Origin: Opeltia flavorubescens
Taxonomy: Eukaryota > Ascomycota > Lecanoromycetes > Teloschistales > Teloschistaceae
Assembly: GCA_000442125.1 (NCBI GenBank)
Contig: KE546979.1
Coordinates: 310,001-374,000, forward strand
Length of the DNA stretch: 64,000 nt
Direction of reading: 5' to 3'
The position numbers were made by a program, and so were the translations under genes. Position 1 is the first letter of the stretch, and every line of letters starts with the position of its first letter. The notes beneath the pieces were generated by a model. The model was given only the letters and a program-made list of their open reading frames with translations, was not told where the DNA came from and ran no database searches. Below, in pieces: positions 10,165-20,273 of this stretch.

Positions 10165-11515
10165 TCAACGGCTCAGGGTTGACCTCACCGTTTCGGATGA
10201 GAACCAGTCTCTCAAATCCTGAACGAGGAGTTCCGGACATTCCACTGCCGCAAAATGACCACCCCGATCATGCTCACGGCGGAACTTCTCATTCGCAATA
10301 TGAGCAACCCAGTCGTACGGAGGTATAGATATTTCCCTCGGGAAGTGACTCAGCCCGATCGGGGTATTAATATACCTCGAAAACAAAGCCTTGGTACCAA
10401 ATTCTCCCTTCTCACTGAAAGCCATCTTGTAGTATCGAAGACCAGGCGTCGCTCCTTGCATCCAATGCATCATGACAAATGTCAGCACCTCATCATCCGG
10501 CATTGTATAATTGGCGACATCCATCCACTCGTGGAATTTCTCGACCAACCAAGCAAGCAAGCCGACTGGAGAGTCGCCCAGGCCAAAACCTAAGCTTTGC
10601 GGTCTTGTACTTTGCACTTTCAGGTAGCCGTCTTGTTCCTTCTGATAGTGTTGCATATTCTTGATGCTGGCTAGCTCGCGGTTCGTGTATAGGTACGGCG
10701 AGAAGATGAGCCGACCGAAAGTTATGGGTGCTTTGTAGAATGGGGGAGGACGACACCTGCCGAGCGGTCAGGTAATGATACCAGCGAGTATGGGGGGAGC
10801 TAGGGGAGAGTGCTTACGGGAGGAAATTGTGGTGGCAGGCGCGGACATGTTGGGGAAATTGCATCGCCATCGATCTTGTGATCATTGAACCCCAGTCGCC
10901 ACCCTGTGTCACGAATTTTTCATAGCCCAACACGTCAACCATGACAGTCTTGAACCCGCGAGCAGTGAGCATTGGTCCAAAACCAGATTTGGTGGGGGGG
11001 TCTCCGGGCCCGAAGCCTGGTATGCTTGGGACAACGACATGGAAAGCCTGCGTCGAGGAGTCAGGCGGGTCGGTGAGCGGCTTGAGAATTTTTCGTGCTT
11101 CTAGGAAAGAGCCTGGCCAGCCTTGGACGAAAAGGAGTGGTATTGCGTTTTCTTGCGGTGATTTATGATGGGCGTAATGAAATACTTGAGGGCCATAGCT
11201 GGGTATATCGACCTTCACTTTGTACTGGTTGAAGTCGGCGTTGATTCGGGCCTATCAAGCCATCAGGGATCGCACAAGGCACAGGACGACAGTGGGATCC
11301 ACCTCTTCAGCCCTCCAGTCGTAGCCATTGCTCCAGTAATCGGCAAGTCTTTTGACCACATCGACTTTGGCGCCTTGACTCCAGTCATCACCGCCAACAT
11401 CGGTTTGTTCTTCGGGGAAGCGCGCTAGCTGAAGCTTCTGCTTGGTAAGTTCCAGAAGATCGTCGTCAAGATGCAGTGTGAATGGCGTGGGTTTGTTGAA
11501 CGTATCTTCAGGCAT
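10165..11515 (-). CDS. Epoxide hydrolase (alpha/beta hydrolase fold, EHN-type), 3 exons
   Basis: Model on the minus strand: exons 11515-11303, 11251-10818 and 10756-10165, giving 412 residues, the usual length for microsomal-type epoxide hydrolases. Introns are 51 nt (phase 0) and 61 nt (GTAAGC donor). The N-terminal 70 residues (DDDLLELTKQKLQLARFPEEQ, YDWR) match the epoxide hydrolase N-terminal domain. The hydrolase core shows the oxyanion-hole motif QGWPGS (114-119), the nucleophile Asp in TQGGDWGS (Asp about 190), a probable epoxide-polarising Tyr in GLRYYK (about 324) and the catalytic His in RGGHFAA (about 383). These enzymes open epoxides to vicinal diols in detoxification or secondary metabolism. 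The oxyanion motif normally begins with His; here it is Gln. Divergently transcribed from URA5, with no sign of a metabolite cluster. Confidence 0.9.
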
Positions 11516-11809
11516 GGTCTTGCTGCTACTACACTGCTTCCAATCTGGTTGTTGGTACTCGACACCCCCTGCCCAGAATATCTTGAGATGATGTCAGGTC
11601 AAGCAGAGACAATCGATAAGGGCCTGGTGGGTCCAGCCCTAAAGCACTCCCTGAGCTTTGATAGGAAAGGATTGACCAACCTTCGGTCCTAACACGCCTC
11701 GGCTTGTCTGATCCAACTTCGCCTGCTGCAGCTACTCACTTTATCAATACATGCTGAGATGCTCTCCCCTTCCAGATCCTTCCGTTTCACGTGAAATTCA
11801 GATCATAGT
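11516..11809. promoter_or_regulatory. Divergent promoter between epoxide hydrolase and URA5
   Basis: The 294 bp between the two start codons must serve both genes. It contains a CCAAT sequence near 11538 (plus strand) and the perfect palindrome TTTCACGTGAAA at 11785-11796. The palindrome is centred on a CACGTG E-box that ends 13 bp before the URA5 ATG. CACGTG is the site of bHLH factors of the Cbf1/Pho4 type in fungi. Its position close to the start codon means it may lie in the transcribed leader. Confidence 0.6.
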
Positions 11810-12535
11810 ATGATCTCTGACGAACACGACAATGGGTCGCCCGCCTACAAGGAGAACTTTCTCCAAGCCTGTCTCTCCGCCAACATCCTAACCTTTGGAA
11901 CATACACGCTCAAGTCCGGTCGGCAGTCCCCGTACTTTTTCAACGCTGGATCTTTCTACGACGCAGACTTGTTGAGTGCTATTGCAACGGCATATGCTCA
12001 TACAATCATCAACTTTCTGGCTTCGAATCCACATATTCCACGACCAGACATTATATTCGGTCCGGCATACAAAGGAATACCCTTAGCGGTGTGCACTCTC
12101 CTGGAGCTACGCAGAATTGATGGCGCAAAATGGGGCAAGGTCAAATACAGCTTCAACAGAAAAGAGAAGAAAGATCATGGAGAGGGAGGGGGGATAGTTG
12201 GCGCGGCTCTCCAGGGCTTAAATGTCTTGGTCATAGACGACGTTATCACGGCGGGCACTGCGATGAGGGAAACAATTGAGATTGTCAAGAAAGATGGTGG
12301 AAAAGTGGTCGGCTTTGTCGTTGCGGTGGATCGAATGGAGAAAATGCCGAGTGCAAATGATAATGATGGAGAACCCAGACCGAGCGCGATGGGCCAGATA
12401 CGGAAGGAGTATGGAGTACCGACTGCCAGCATCGTGACACTGGATGATCTTATCGAGTTGCTGCGCGGGAATGGCAACGAGAAGGACATGGAGCGATTAG
12501 AAGAGTATAGGAGTCGTTACCGTGCTAGCGAGTGA
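11810..12535 (+). CDS. URA5: Orotate phosphoribosyltransferase
   Basis: A single-exon gene for 241 residues, the standard size of fungal OPRTase. It converts orotate and PRPP to orotidine 5'-monophosphate plus pyrophosphate, the fifth step of pyrimidine synthesis, in the cytosol. The sequence shows the N-terminal substrate region TLKSGRQSPYFFNAG (residues 33-47), the FGPAYKGIP loop (83-91) and a flexible lysine-rich catalytic loop (RKEKKDHGEGG, 117-127). The type I PRPP-binding motif VLVIDDVITAGTA follows (139-151). A CACGTG palindrome lies just upstream of the ATG. Neighbouring genes are unrelated except for the Prs-family gene 6 kb downstream, which belongs to the PRPP synthetase family. 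Confidence 0.96.
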   Translation: MISDEHDNGSPAYKENFLQACLSANILTFGTYTLKSGRQSPYFFNAGSFYDADLLSAIATAYAHTIINFLASNPHIPRPDIIFGPAYKGIPLAVCTLLELRRIDGAKWGKVKYSFNRKEKKDHGEGGGIVGAALQGLNVLVIDDVITAGTAMRETIEIVKKDGGKVVGFVVAVDRMEKMPSANDNDGEPRPSAMGQIRKEYGVPTASIVTLDDLIELLRGNGNEKDMERLEEYRSRYRASE

Positions 12536-13573
12536 GCATTGGCGGAGTGATACGCCAGAACCAATGTTCAGAGGTATACACGAAAGCGCTTCTACCAAAG
12601 GACTCGGTCAACTTTTGTCTGCATGCGTTGGTCACTCCACGAGAGCGAGTGTGAGGGGCTGAAAGGGGACTGAAGCCCAGAAGCTTGAGGCGCAACACGC
12701 ATCGGACATGGGGAAGGACACTCTCTGAAAATGAGTCAACTGCGTTTTTCCAGCCGGGTTGGTGGTATTAGGTCTTTCTCTATCGAATATGCCACCGCAG
12801 AACGGCCTTCTCGGTNGCAATGATCTGGATTGAACTATCACACCAGTCGCCTATCTCAACCATTTCGGTCGTCCTGCGTTATGTATCAACTTGATTTCCC
12901 TTTTCTGCTGAGGGCTGATCGTTGATGACAAAAACCCTATCCGAGTCGGGGGTCCCCTTTATCCATCCAGTCGTAGGATGATTGCACGTCGATACACTGT
13001 TTGACATCTCAAACTGCTTGTTGAGGGTCTACACTAAGGTGTGGCAGCCCCATCATTCAAGCCAGTATTGTCTGTGGCGTCGAATTGCAGGACTTACCCC
13101 ACCTTGAGTCGGACAAAGCATTGTGCTATCACAGCCAGTAGCCTGCTAACGCGATGATCATTGCTTAAAATTGGATAGTTTGTCCAATGCTCTCAAAGTG
13201 GTATAGCTAAGTATCAATTCGTCTTCTCATTCTTTTTCGTTCCTCGTATCCCATGAGCCATGAGCCATGTATCATCAAAATGCGGAATTCGACCCCGCTT
13301 TGAGTCTCGGACGGAGTTCCTCGAAGTCGCCGAAAGTTGCCCCACATGACGTGTGAGTAAACAAGGCGAAGCAGTTTGACAGGTTTTTCGACACGAACTC
13401 ACGGGTAGGAGTTCCTGCATATTGTGATGAAGGCATGTCATGATGTAATTGAGGGAACCTCTCCATCACTACATAGACCCTTTGATTTCTGCTCTTGTTG
13501 TCATCAACTACAACTCCTCTAGGTAATTTGACAACCATTTCACACTCTATCCCAACAAAGAATATTCTTCAAT
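12536..13573. other. Intergenic, 1.0 kb, promoter side of the BLI-3-like gene
   Basis: No frame with coding character. It contains one ambiguous base (12816) and the upstream region of the next gene. No repeat was recognised. Confidence 0.5.
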
Positions 13574-14194
13574 ATGCCCAAACCACTTACAAAAGAAGAG
13601 TTCAACTCCGGAACCGACCCCTCTGTTTCCAAACAGTGGGACGAGTCCACTCCCAAGGACGAGCAATTCAAGGATCTTTACAAGATCATCGATGGTCTAA
13701 AGACTAGTCTTCTCACCACCATTCGCCCTGATATTGGCCCTGTCTCCCGTTCAATGGCCATCGCAAAACGTGCTGGTCCAGATATTCTCTACCTCGCCAA
13801 CACCCACTCCACAAAATTCGAGGACCTCAAGCAGAACAAGACTGCCCAAGTCACATTCCAAGACTCCAGTAGCCAGAATTGGGTCAGCATCAGCGGCGAA
13901 GCAGTCACTACGGCAAACGATGATCCCCGCATCAAGCAAATCTACAGCAAAGGTGTCAACGCCTGGTTCGGTGACTTGGGTGATGGAGTCCATACCGGCA
14001 TGCCAGAAGACCCTCGCATGGCTTTGATTGAGATCAAGGCAAAGTACATCTCCTACTGGAAGTCTACTTCAACCAGCGTCGGCTTCCTCAAGGAGGTTAC
14101 TCAGGCAAGCTTAACTGGGCAGGTGGCCGACACCGGTATCAACCGCCAGCTCTTTGAGGAGGACATCCAAAAGGCGAGAGAGTCTGATTCGTAG
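13574..14194 (+). CDS. bli-3: BLI-3-like FMN-binding split-barrel protein
   Basis: Intronless gene for 206 residues. The product resembles the Neurospora blue-light-inducible protein BLI-3 and bacterial general stress protein 26, members of the pyridoxamine-5'-phosphate-oxidase-like FMN-binding split barrel. Visible family features are the opening KEEFNSGTDPSVSKQWD and the barrel strands LLTTIRPDIGPVSRSMAI and DILYLANTHSTKFEDL (residues 74-89). VSISGEA and the late block AKYISYWKS (156-164) complete the barrel. The Arg/Ser pair after the first strand is where FMN phosphate is usually held. The true substrate is not known for this family; a role in stress or redox response is inferred. Light regulation is known for the Neurospora gene, but I see no decisive light element here. 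Confidence 0.85.
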   Translation: MPKPLTKEEFNSGTDPSVSKQWDESTPKDEQFKDLYKIIDGLKTSLLTTIRPDIGPVSRSMAIAKRAGPDILYLANTHSTKFEDLKQNKTAQVTFQDSSSQNWVSISGEAVTTANDDPRIKQIYSKGVNAWFGDLGDGVHTGMPEDPRMALIEIKAKYISYWKSTSTSVGFLKEVTQASLTGQVADTGINRQLFEEDIQKARESDS

Positions 14195-17025
14195 GCATTG
14201 GAGATATCATCCGGCAGGAGGCAATGGTTAGCTACTGCTGGAAGTTGATGGGATGATTGAGGATAGTCGCATGCTACTGGACACCAGGTTACTCGGCAGA
14301 GCCTAAGAAAACTAATCAAGCTGCCTTCATCCTTCTGACCTGAAAAGACGTAAATTGTGTGAACATGGCTGGTGAATCGTTGCTCGTCCTCTGTCGCTCC
14401 TTCCACTTTCGAATACGGTCATATGATACGTCATGGTGGACCCTTCTGTACAATTTGTCAATCTGCCACTTTTTAAACTGGCCCCCCAACTCTTTCCTCC
14501 CACAGCCTTTTCTAAAGGATCTGTACGATTACCTATTTCCACCTGTTTTCTGAAGTGTTGGTGCCGAGTCTACCATTGTCTTAGCTTCTGTGATGCGGAA
14601 AATCTCATCTTGCTGTCACAGAACCAATCACTGCATACCAAAACCTTGCTCTACTAGTCCGGAAGTTGGGAAACCAAGATCTCCTTGACGGGCGTCTACC
14701 AAAATACTGATGAGGGCGTTCATAGTGTGACTCTACTCGTTGCCGATTTTTCGCTGCCCTCGGTTACGAGAATGGACCCAGAATTGGCGAAGTGTCAAAC
14801 ACGCCCATAGCAATCATGCCCACAAGCTCACTGGGTCTACCAACTATCGTTGCTTCACGTGGCCCATTCTTGTCAGGAGAAGTCTACACCGCCGAAGGAG
14901 ATCATATCGCGACCTGTCCTAATCTTTGTATGTGGCGTTTGAGGTTGAAGAAGTATAGCCAGTAGGAAGCTTTCCAACAGAAGAAGAAGATTTATTTGAC
15001 GAGCCGAGACGTCGCTACACAATAAGACAATCATGAATCGACGTTTTGGGAAGAGCGTTGTCGAAAGAAAGACCAAATTTCTGAGACTAATTTAGCGTCG
15101 TCGTCCTAATGTACGAAGATCAAGAACGTTGACGGCTTCATCTGGTCTTGGAGCATCAAGTCTTCTTTATCTGCTATTAGCTTGTTTCCAAGCCATTCCT
15201 TCCTTGGAGCGATCTATCTTGGAGAATGTCGCCGTGGCTGAATGAAACGGTCACAGAGTTTCTCGCCAATCTGGCGGCTGGCAGCCATGCGCTTTGACCT
15301 GCAGGGACCTGATCATCTTGTACCTGGCGTCTATTCATTGTAGCTGGGCAGATCGGGAGCTAATCTCATCCTAAGGAAAAGGGGCTTAGGAGGAATCGTT
15401 TTTCCAAGTATGTGATCGCCCTTGCCTTGTCACCGACGATACGCGAGAGGATGACGACGCGCGCGTCGAAGGATTGCCGGGGTCAGGATCCTGGACCTTC
15501 CTTTGCAGGCTTGGACTTCACCCGGAGCAAGATTTCGGGGGCGGAGATCGCTGGTACTTGCCACCACTGGACGGTGGTCGGAACAAAGCAGGTCATCGCA
15601 TCGGATTTCCAATATTTTCAAGATTGAAACCAGCAAAAGCATGTTCCCCAGACTGAGCGGACAGGGATGAAAGCAGATTGTATACCAATACTAATTCGCG
15701 ATTCAACGCACGGATACACGACTAGTATCGATGAGATCTTAGTAGCCACGTTGTCGGGCTGCATGGCGTTCTGCAGCTACGCGCTTTGGGCACCTGGCTG
15801 AATCTCCTTAAGTGCTTATATTTTCTAGTGCCGAAAGTTCGAGACCCAATACCCTGGGTTCGGGTCAGGTGTTGGGGTAAACTTCCCGCTTGCTGCCGCC
15901 TCGTCTTTCAACTACAGACATGGGAGACGGCACTTGCCACGACCGACTTTGTTGTCAGCAAGCAAATTTACATACATATAATTCATCAGGCTTCCCATGT
16001 CCGGTTGGGCTGATGGTTATGTGGAATCCTATTCCGACCCTTCCGTGCCATTCCTTGCGCATCCTGTTGATTGTGTTAAGCATCGATCCTCACGGCAGGA
16101 TCTCACTTCTCAGCCGGAGCGGGTTGGATCTCGTCGAAGGATTTTCATCATGACGCTTGATTGGCCCCTCGTCAAGGACCCCATTTCGAGATTAAGCTCA
16201 CATTAGTACATCTCCGGATCTTTGGACCCGCTGCCAGTGCCATGGCTCAGGTGCCTGCCACGAGGTCGTCCTTGTGGTAGTCTGTTCACTAGATCAGATA
16301 GCGTCCACATGGCTAGCCGTAGGACGACATCCGTTCAGACCTAATTGAATTTCCGCCGGTTGAGATACTCGCTTCACTGCTGAAGCAAACGATCCCTTAG
16401 TGGAGCAATCGGATTTCATCCTCTCCGTCTGCGACCCGGGAGGAAGATGTGACTTCCCCGGCGAGCTTGCGCTGGTCCTTTCATTTTCGATTCACAGATG
16501 ACGAAGTGGTGATAAGAAATGAAGTGGGCCTTATTTCACGAACAAGCAAATCTGAGCTCCACTGCTAGGTCAGTTGGTAAGATAAATTCTCGACCGAGAA
16601 CCAAAATCTGTAATTCTTTGTTACTTCATCATTTCAAGCAAATTCCAATCTTTGTTTCTTGTTGCACTTGATCCTCTTCACTGCAACCGCGTCCTATCAA
16701 GCTCGTTTCCTGGTACTCGAAACCGCATAGAATTATCATCTTTTTTGTGCCCCGACTACATTTTTCACTAGCCCCTCATTCAGTAGTGAGTCTCCATTTC
16801 CTCAGGGACTCGAATGAACCAGATTCACGACTCATGCTTACTTCGTGTGTTCCGCACAGCCGTTGGGCGTCCAATTTCGTCAGCTCCATCCTTTCGCGCA
16901 CAGACAGAGCAAAGCACCTTCACCGCCGCTCCGCCAGCATCCCACGCTTGTCATAATTCAACCCCCACGCACCACCACGTCAGCCTATTCGAGCCACATC
17001 TGTCAGACCGCCTGAATCCTACGAA
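14195..17025. other. Intergenic, 2.8 kb, no supported gene
   Basis: Many short frames on both strands, none with recognisable domains or consistent splice sites. The last few hundred bases before 17026 are pyrimidine-rich in places (about 16670-16990), typical of a fungal promoter and leader for the microprotein gene. Confidence 0.45.
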
Positions 17026-17181
17026 ATGGCCTCGTGCAACCACCGTTATTCAGCCATCAAATCGGACTCGAGCGTCTTGACCTTCATCTGCAGCATGTGT
17101 CACTCAGGACCTTATTGGGCCATTTTCCAATGCGAAATTTGCAAGAAGAAGGTGTGCGATAGTTGCAAGAACAAGCAGTGA
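17026..17181 (+). CDS. 51-residue Cys/His-rich zinc-binding microprotein
   Basis: The ATG at 17026 opens a 51-codon frame whose residues fall in a clear zinc-binding pattern: C4-x-H6, then C22xxC25-H26, C36xxC39, C44xxC47. That makes seven Cys and two His in 51 residues, enough for two zinc ions in a cross-brace or treble-clef-like arrangement. The middle block CHSGPYWAIFQCEICKKK resembles small fungal proteins I recall, with a C-hydrophobic-C-x-SGP(Y/H)W core. The gene is too compact for a signal peptide or membrane segment, so it is probably intracellular. Regularly spaced cysteines make a chance frame unlikely. The partner or target is unknown. An upstream spliced exon cannot be excluded, but the ATG context and compact fold support this start. 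Confidence 0.72.
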   Translation: MASCNHRYSAIKSDSSVLTFICSMCHSGPYWAIFQCEICKKKVCDSCKNKQ

Positions 17182-18522
17182 TGGCGTTTCAGGACAAAAG
17201 GTGTGTGGAATTCCGAAAAGCAAGGTCATTTTTGGAAAGGCTCGGACGCCGACGACAGCCCTTGATGCGATTGGAGAAGTCAGGGAAGATTTGCTGACAT
17301 GGCGATTAGAATTCCAGATTTGACAGCCTTGATCAGATCATCGGAAACCGGGAAGGTTCCTGCATGCGAAATTTCTGGAACTGTTCTAGATCGGCTCTTG
17401 GCTTCTTCTGACGCCGATGGACGTTCTGCGACATGGTTGGTTTGACAGGCACAGTGCGTCATGCGTGCATGCATGCATCGGCGATCGTTCCAAGGTAAGG
17501 CTGAAAGGACCGAATGGTGCCTTCATGCTGTCTTTATGGGTGGTGGGGGCGTTTCAAGAAACAATCGGAACACAATAGACATACACATACACATGTTCGC
17601 AAGGACTCAATAATCAATAGAAATTTTTCCTTTGATATTCGATCGTCTGCCCTAATATCACTATTCCCAATCGTGAATCCCAAGGCTAAGACACGGATTT
17701 GCTTCGAGGCTGCGCTTCTCATTATCCATGACAAGGCTGAAAACCACGTTGGGGCCCAAAATTTGTATCCATGTGAGTATTTTGACCACTTTGCATATGG
17801 TTCGCCACTGGTATACATCAAAGACAACGGGGACGATGAGAACGGCCTACCAGTGTCATCATAATCCAGAGATCATGGCCCTATCCATGCTTCATACCGG
17901 CATGAGATCCGAGACAAACAAGACTCTCTTTCTGACCACACATACGATCAAGAAAGTGGAAAATAAGGCTAAATACTAGGAGATGACCAGATGGCGATTG
18001 TTCAAGCCCCCATTAGACCATTGATATTTAGACATGGACGTGACTACAAATCTTGTACCTTACTCCGAGATCTGAACATTCTGCCATTGACTGCGAGGTT
18101 GATGGCAATGAAAAGTAAGATGATACACCTGGGGAGGGACTCAAATGGCTAGGCTTCGAGGCACACGAAATAAATTCGTATTGTTTGGATGAGCTGGGTG
18201 GAGATACTGGTTAGGTAGAAGGTGAGGAGGGGTTGATATGTCAAGTCACTTGAGAGGCAGGAAAAGGAAAGAGGGTTTGTGGGTGGAGTCATTGGAGGGG
18301 CTTTTAGTCCTGCATAGGCTGGGGCTCGCCTGACAGATGGTGTCAGTAGGTTGCATCGATGTATTGACTTTGCGATGTGGAGAAATCGTCATCTTGGGAT
18401 ATCGTCGTCATTGGATGGAGATCTTGAAAGGCTGATTACGTCAGCTTGAACCTTGCCCTCACTCGCTCGCACTGAACCTCAATTACTTTCTTTTCATCTT
18501 CCTCAAGACATTGGCAGTGATC
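17182..18522. other. Intergenic, 1.3 kb, upstream of the Prs gene
   Basis: Holds the 3' flank of the microprotein gene and the promoter of the Prs gene. A short GCAT-repeat hairpin-prone stretch lies near 17460-17480. No coding region was supported. Confidence 0.45.
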
Positions 18523-20273
18523 ATGCGACGGGTCAAGATCTTCTCGGGATCGTCGCACCCCTCACTGGTCGACGCCATTTGTGAAAGACTAAGTACCCAA
18601 CCTGCAAAATGCGAACTCAAGAAATTCAGCAACGGCGAGACTTCCGTCAGCATCGAAACTTCCATTCGTGACCAGGATGTTTTCATCGTGCAAAGTGGTA
18701 GCGACAAGGTTAATGACACAGTCATGGAGCTCCTCATCATGATCTCTGCCTGCAAAGGTGGCTCTGCCAAGTCAATCACTGGTTTGTTCACCTCCCCCTA
18801 CGGGAGCATAAGATCTGGGCTGACAAGGTGCTCTAGCTGTCATGCCGTACGTCTGTTCCGCGTGGCCGTGATTTGTAGCCTCTCGCTGAGGAGACTACAA
18901 GGTACTTCCCATATTCTCGCCAATCGAAGAAGAAGTCACATCGAGGTGCGATCGCTGCAAAATTGGTTGCCAACCTTTTGTCAGTTGCTGGGATTAATCA
19001 TGTCATCACTGTGGATTTGCATGTACGCTCACGAGTTCGAATTGGCCTTCGAGACTACGTTGACTGACTTCGACAGGCTCCTCCAACCCAAGGTTTTTTT
19101 GGCACCCCAGTCGACAACCTCCACGCCGAACCTCTCATTGCTCGTTGGATCCGCAACCATGTCTCAGGCTGGAAGGAAGCAGTGGTGGTCAGCAAAAACC
19201 CGGGTGGTAGCAAACGTGTCACGTCTCTGGCGGATGCTCTTAAGCTGAATTTTGGCATCATTACAACAGATCGGAGGAGAGGAAATATGGCCGGGAGCTC
19301 CATGATGGATATGAGCGGCTTTTTGGACCGAATGAGCGACGCCACGTTTGAAGCCAACCATATTCAGCGGTCTGAAACAGAGGCAGAAGCCTCGATTGAT
19401 CCGACGGCAGACTTTGAGGTTTCGAGAGAGCCTGTGCGACAATCACCGCTTGTCAATGGTCTTGTGAACGGTCATCACCCTTCGATGGTAGGCTCTCATC
19501 GACAAGCGGCCGGCTCAAGCCCATTCTCCCAACCTAGAAGTGACCCAGAGTCACCGCGTCGTCATCGCACACAGATACCGCGCAGTGCGCCTGTGGATGA
19601 ATCTATCACCGAGGAAGTTCCCACAGAGGAATTCACAGACGAACGGGCAAGGGAAGTTATCACGGGACGACTTATACAAGGCCATCTCGTAGATGACGAT
19701 CATCCTTCTCCAGTCCTATCAACCATGTCAGGCTCCGTCGCAACTCTCCCCGGCGACATCGTCGGACCTCCTCAACTCGACGACCAAGATCCCATGGCAT
19801 CTTCATTCATGTCCCACCTCTCAACCGTTACCTCGCACAACACAATCAACGGAACCAACCCAGCAGGCGAATCCGACGACGAAGACGAAGGCTTCAAGAA
19901 CCCCGAACTCGAACACACAATCACCCTCGTCGGCAACGTCAAAGACCGAACCGTCTTCATCATGGACGACCTCATCGACCAATGCAGCTCCTGGATCGCA
20001 GCAGCAGAAACAGTCGTCAAACGCGGCGGCGCGAAGAAAGTTTACTGTATCGCTACCCACGGTCTCTTTGGCTATGACTCCCTAGAGCAGATGGAAGAAT
20101 GTGAGTGCATTGACTACATCGTCGTTACGAATACGTACCCTATCGCGTATGAACGGGTGAGGGCGTCGAGGAAGCTTGTGGTGCTGGATGTGTCGAATTT
20201 GTTGTCCGAGGCTATTAGGAGGAATCATTATGGCGAGAGTATCTCGCAGCTTTTTCAGCATTATCAGGATTGA
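18523..20273 (+). CDS. PRS5: Ribose-phosphate pyrophosphokinase, Prs5-type, 4 exons with 10-nt micro-exon
   Basis: Exons 18523-18781, 18837-18846, 18902-19022 and 19077-20273; introns of 55, 55 and 54 nt; 528 residues. Exon 2 is only 10 nt (CTGTCATGCC) and restores the conserved ITAVMPYFPYSRQ block; skipping it breaks the frame. Family features: KIFSGSSHP at the N-terminus, FSNGE, the [11 protein letters not shown] block, DLH (128-130) and [26 protein letters not shown] follows at about 166-176. A low-complexity acidic/Ser-rich insertion of about 215 residues (about 199-413) precedes the last domain, as in yeast Prs1/Prs5-type subunits. The PRPP-loop equivalent reads [11 protein letters not shown] (about 425-434) instead of the usual DDxxDTGGT, and the flexible segment after DLH is APPTQ rather than ASQxQ. 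It may therefore be a regulatory subunit of a hetero-oligomeric PRPP synthase. The start is the ATG at 18523 (MRRVKIFSG). Confidence 0.9.

Noticed and set aside
13480-13498. Similarity of CCTTTGATTTCTGCTCTTG to the A/B family last-exon relic
   Set aside because: Only about 16 of 21 bases match and nothing beyond; probably chance.
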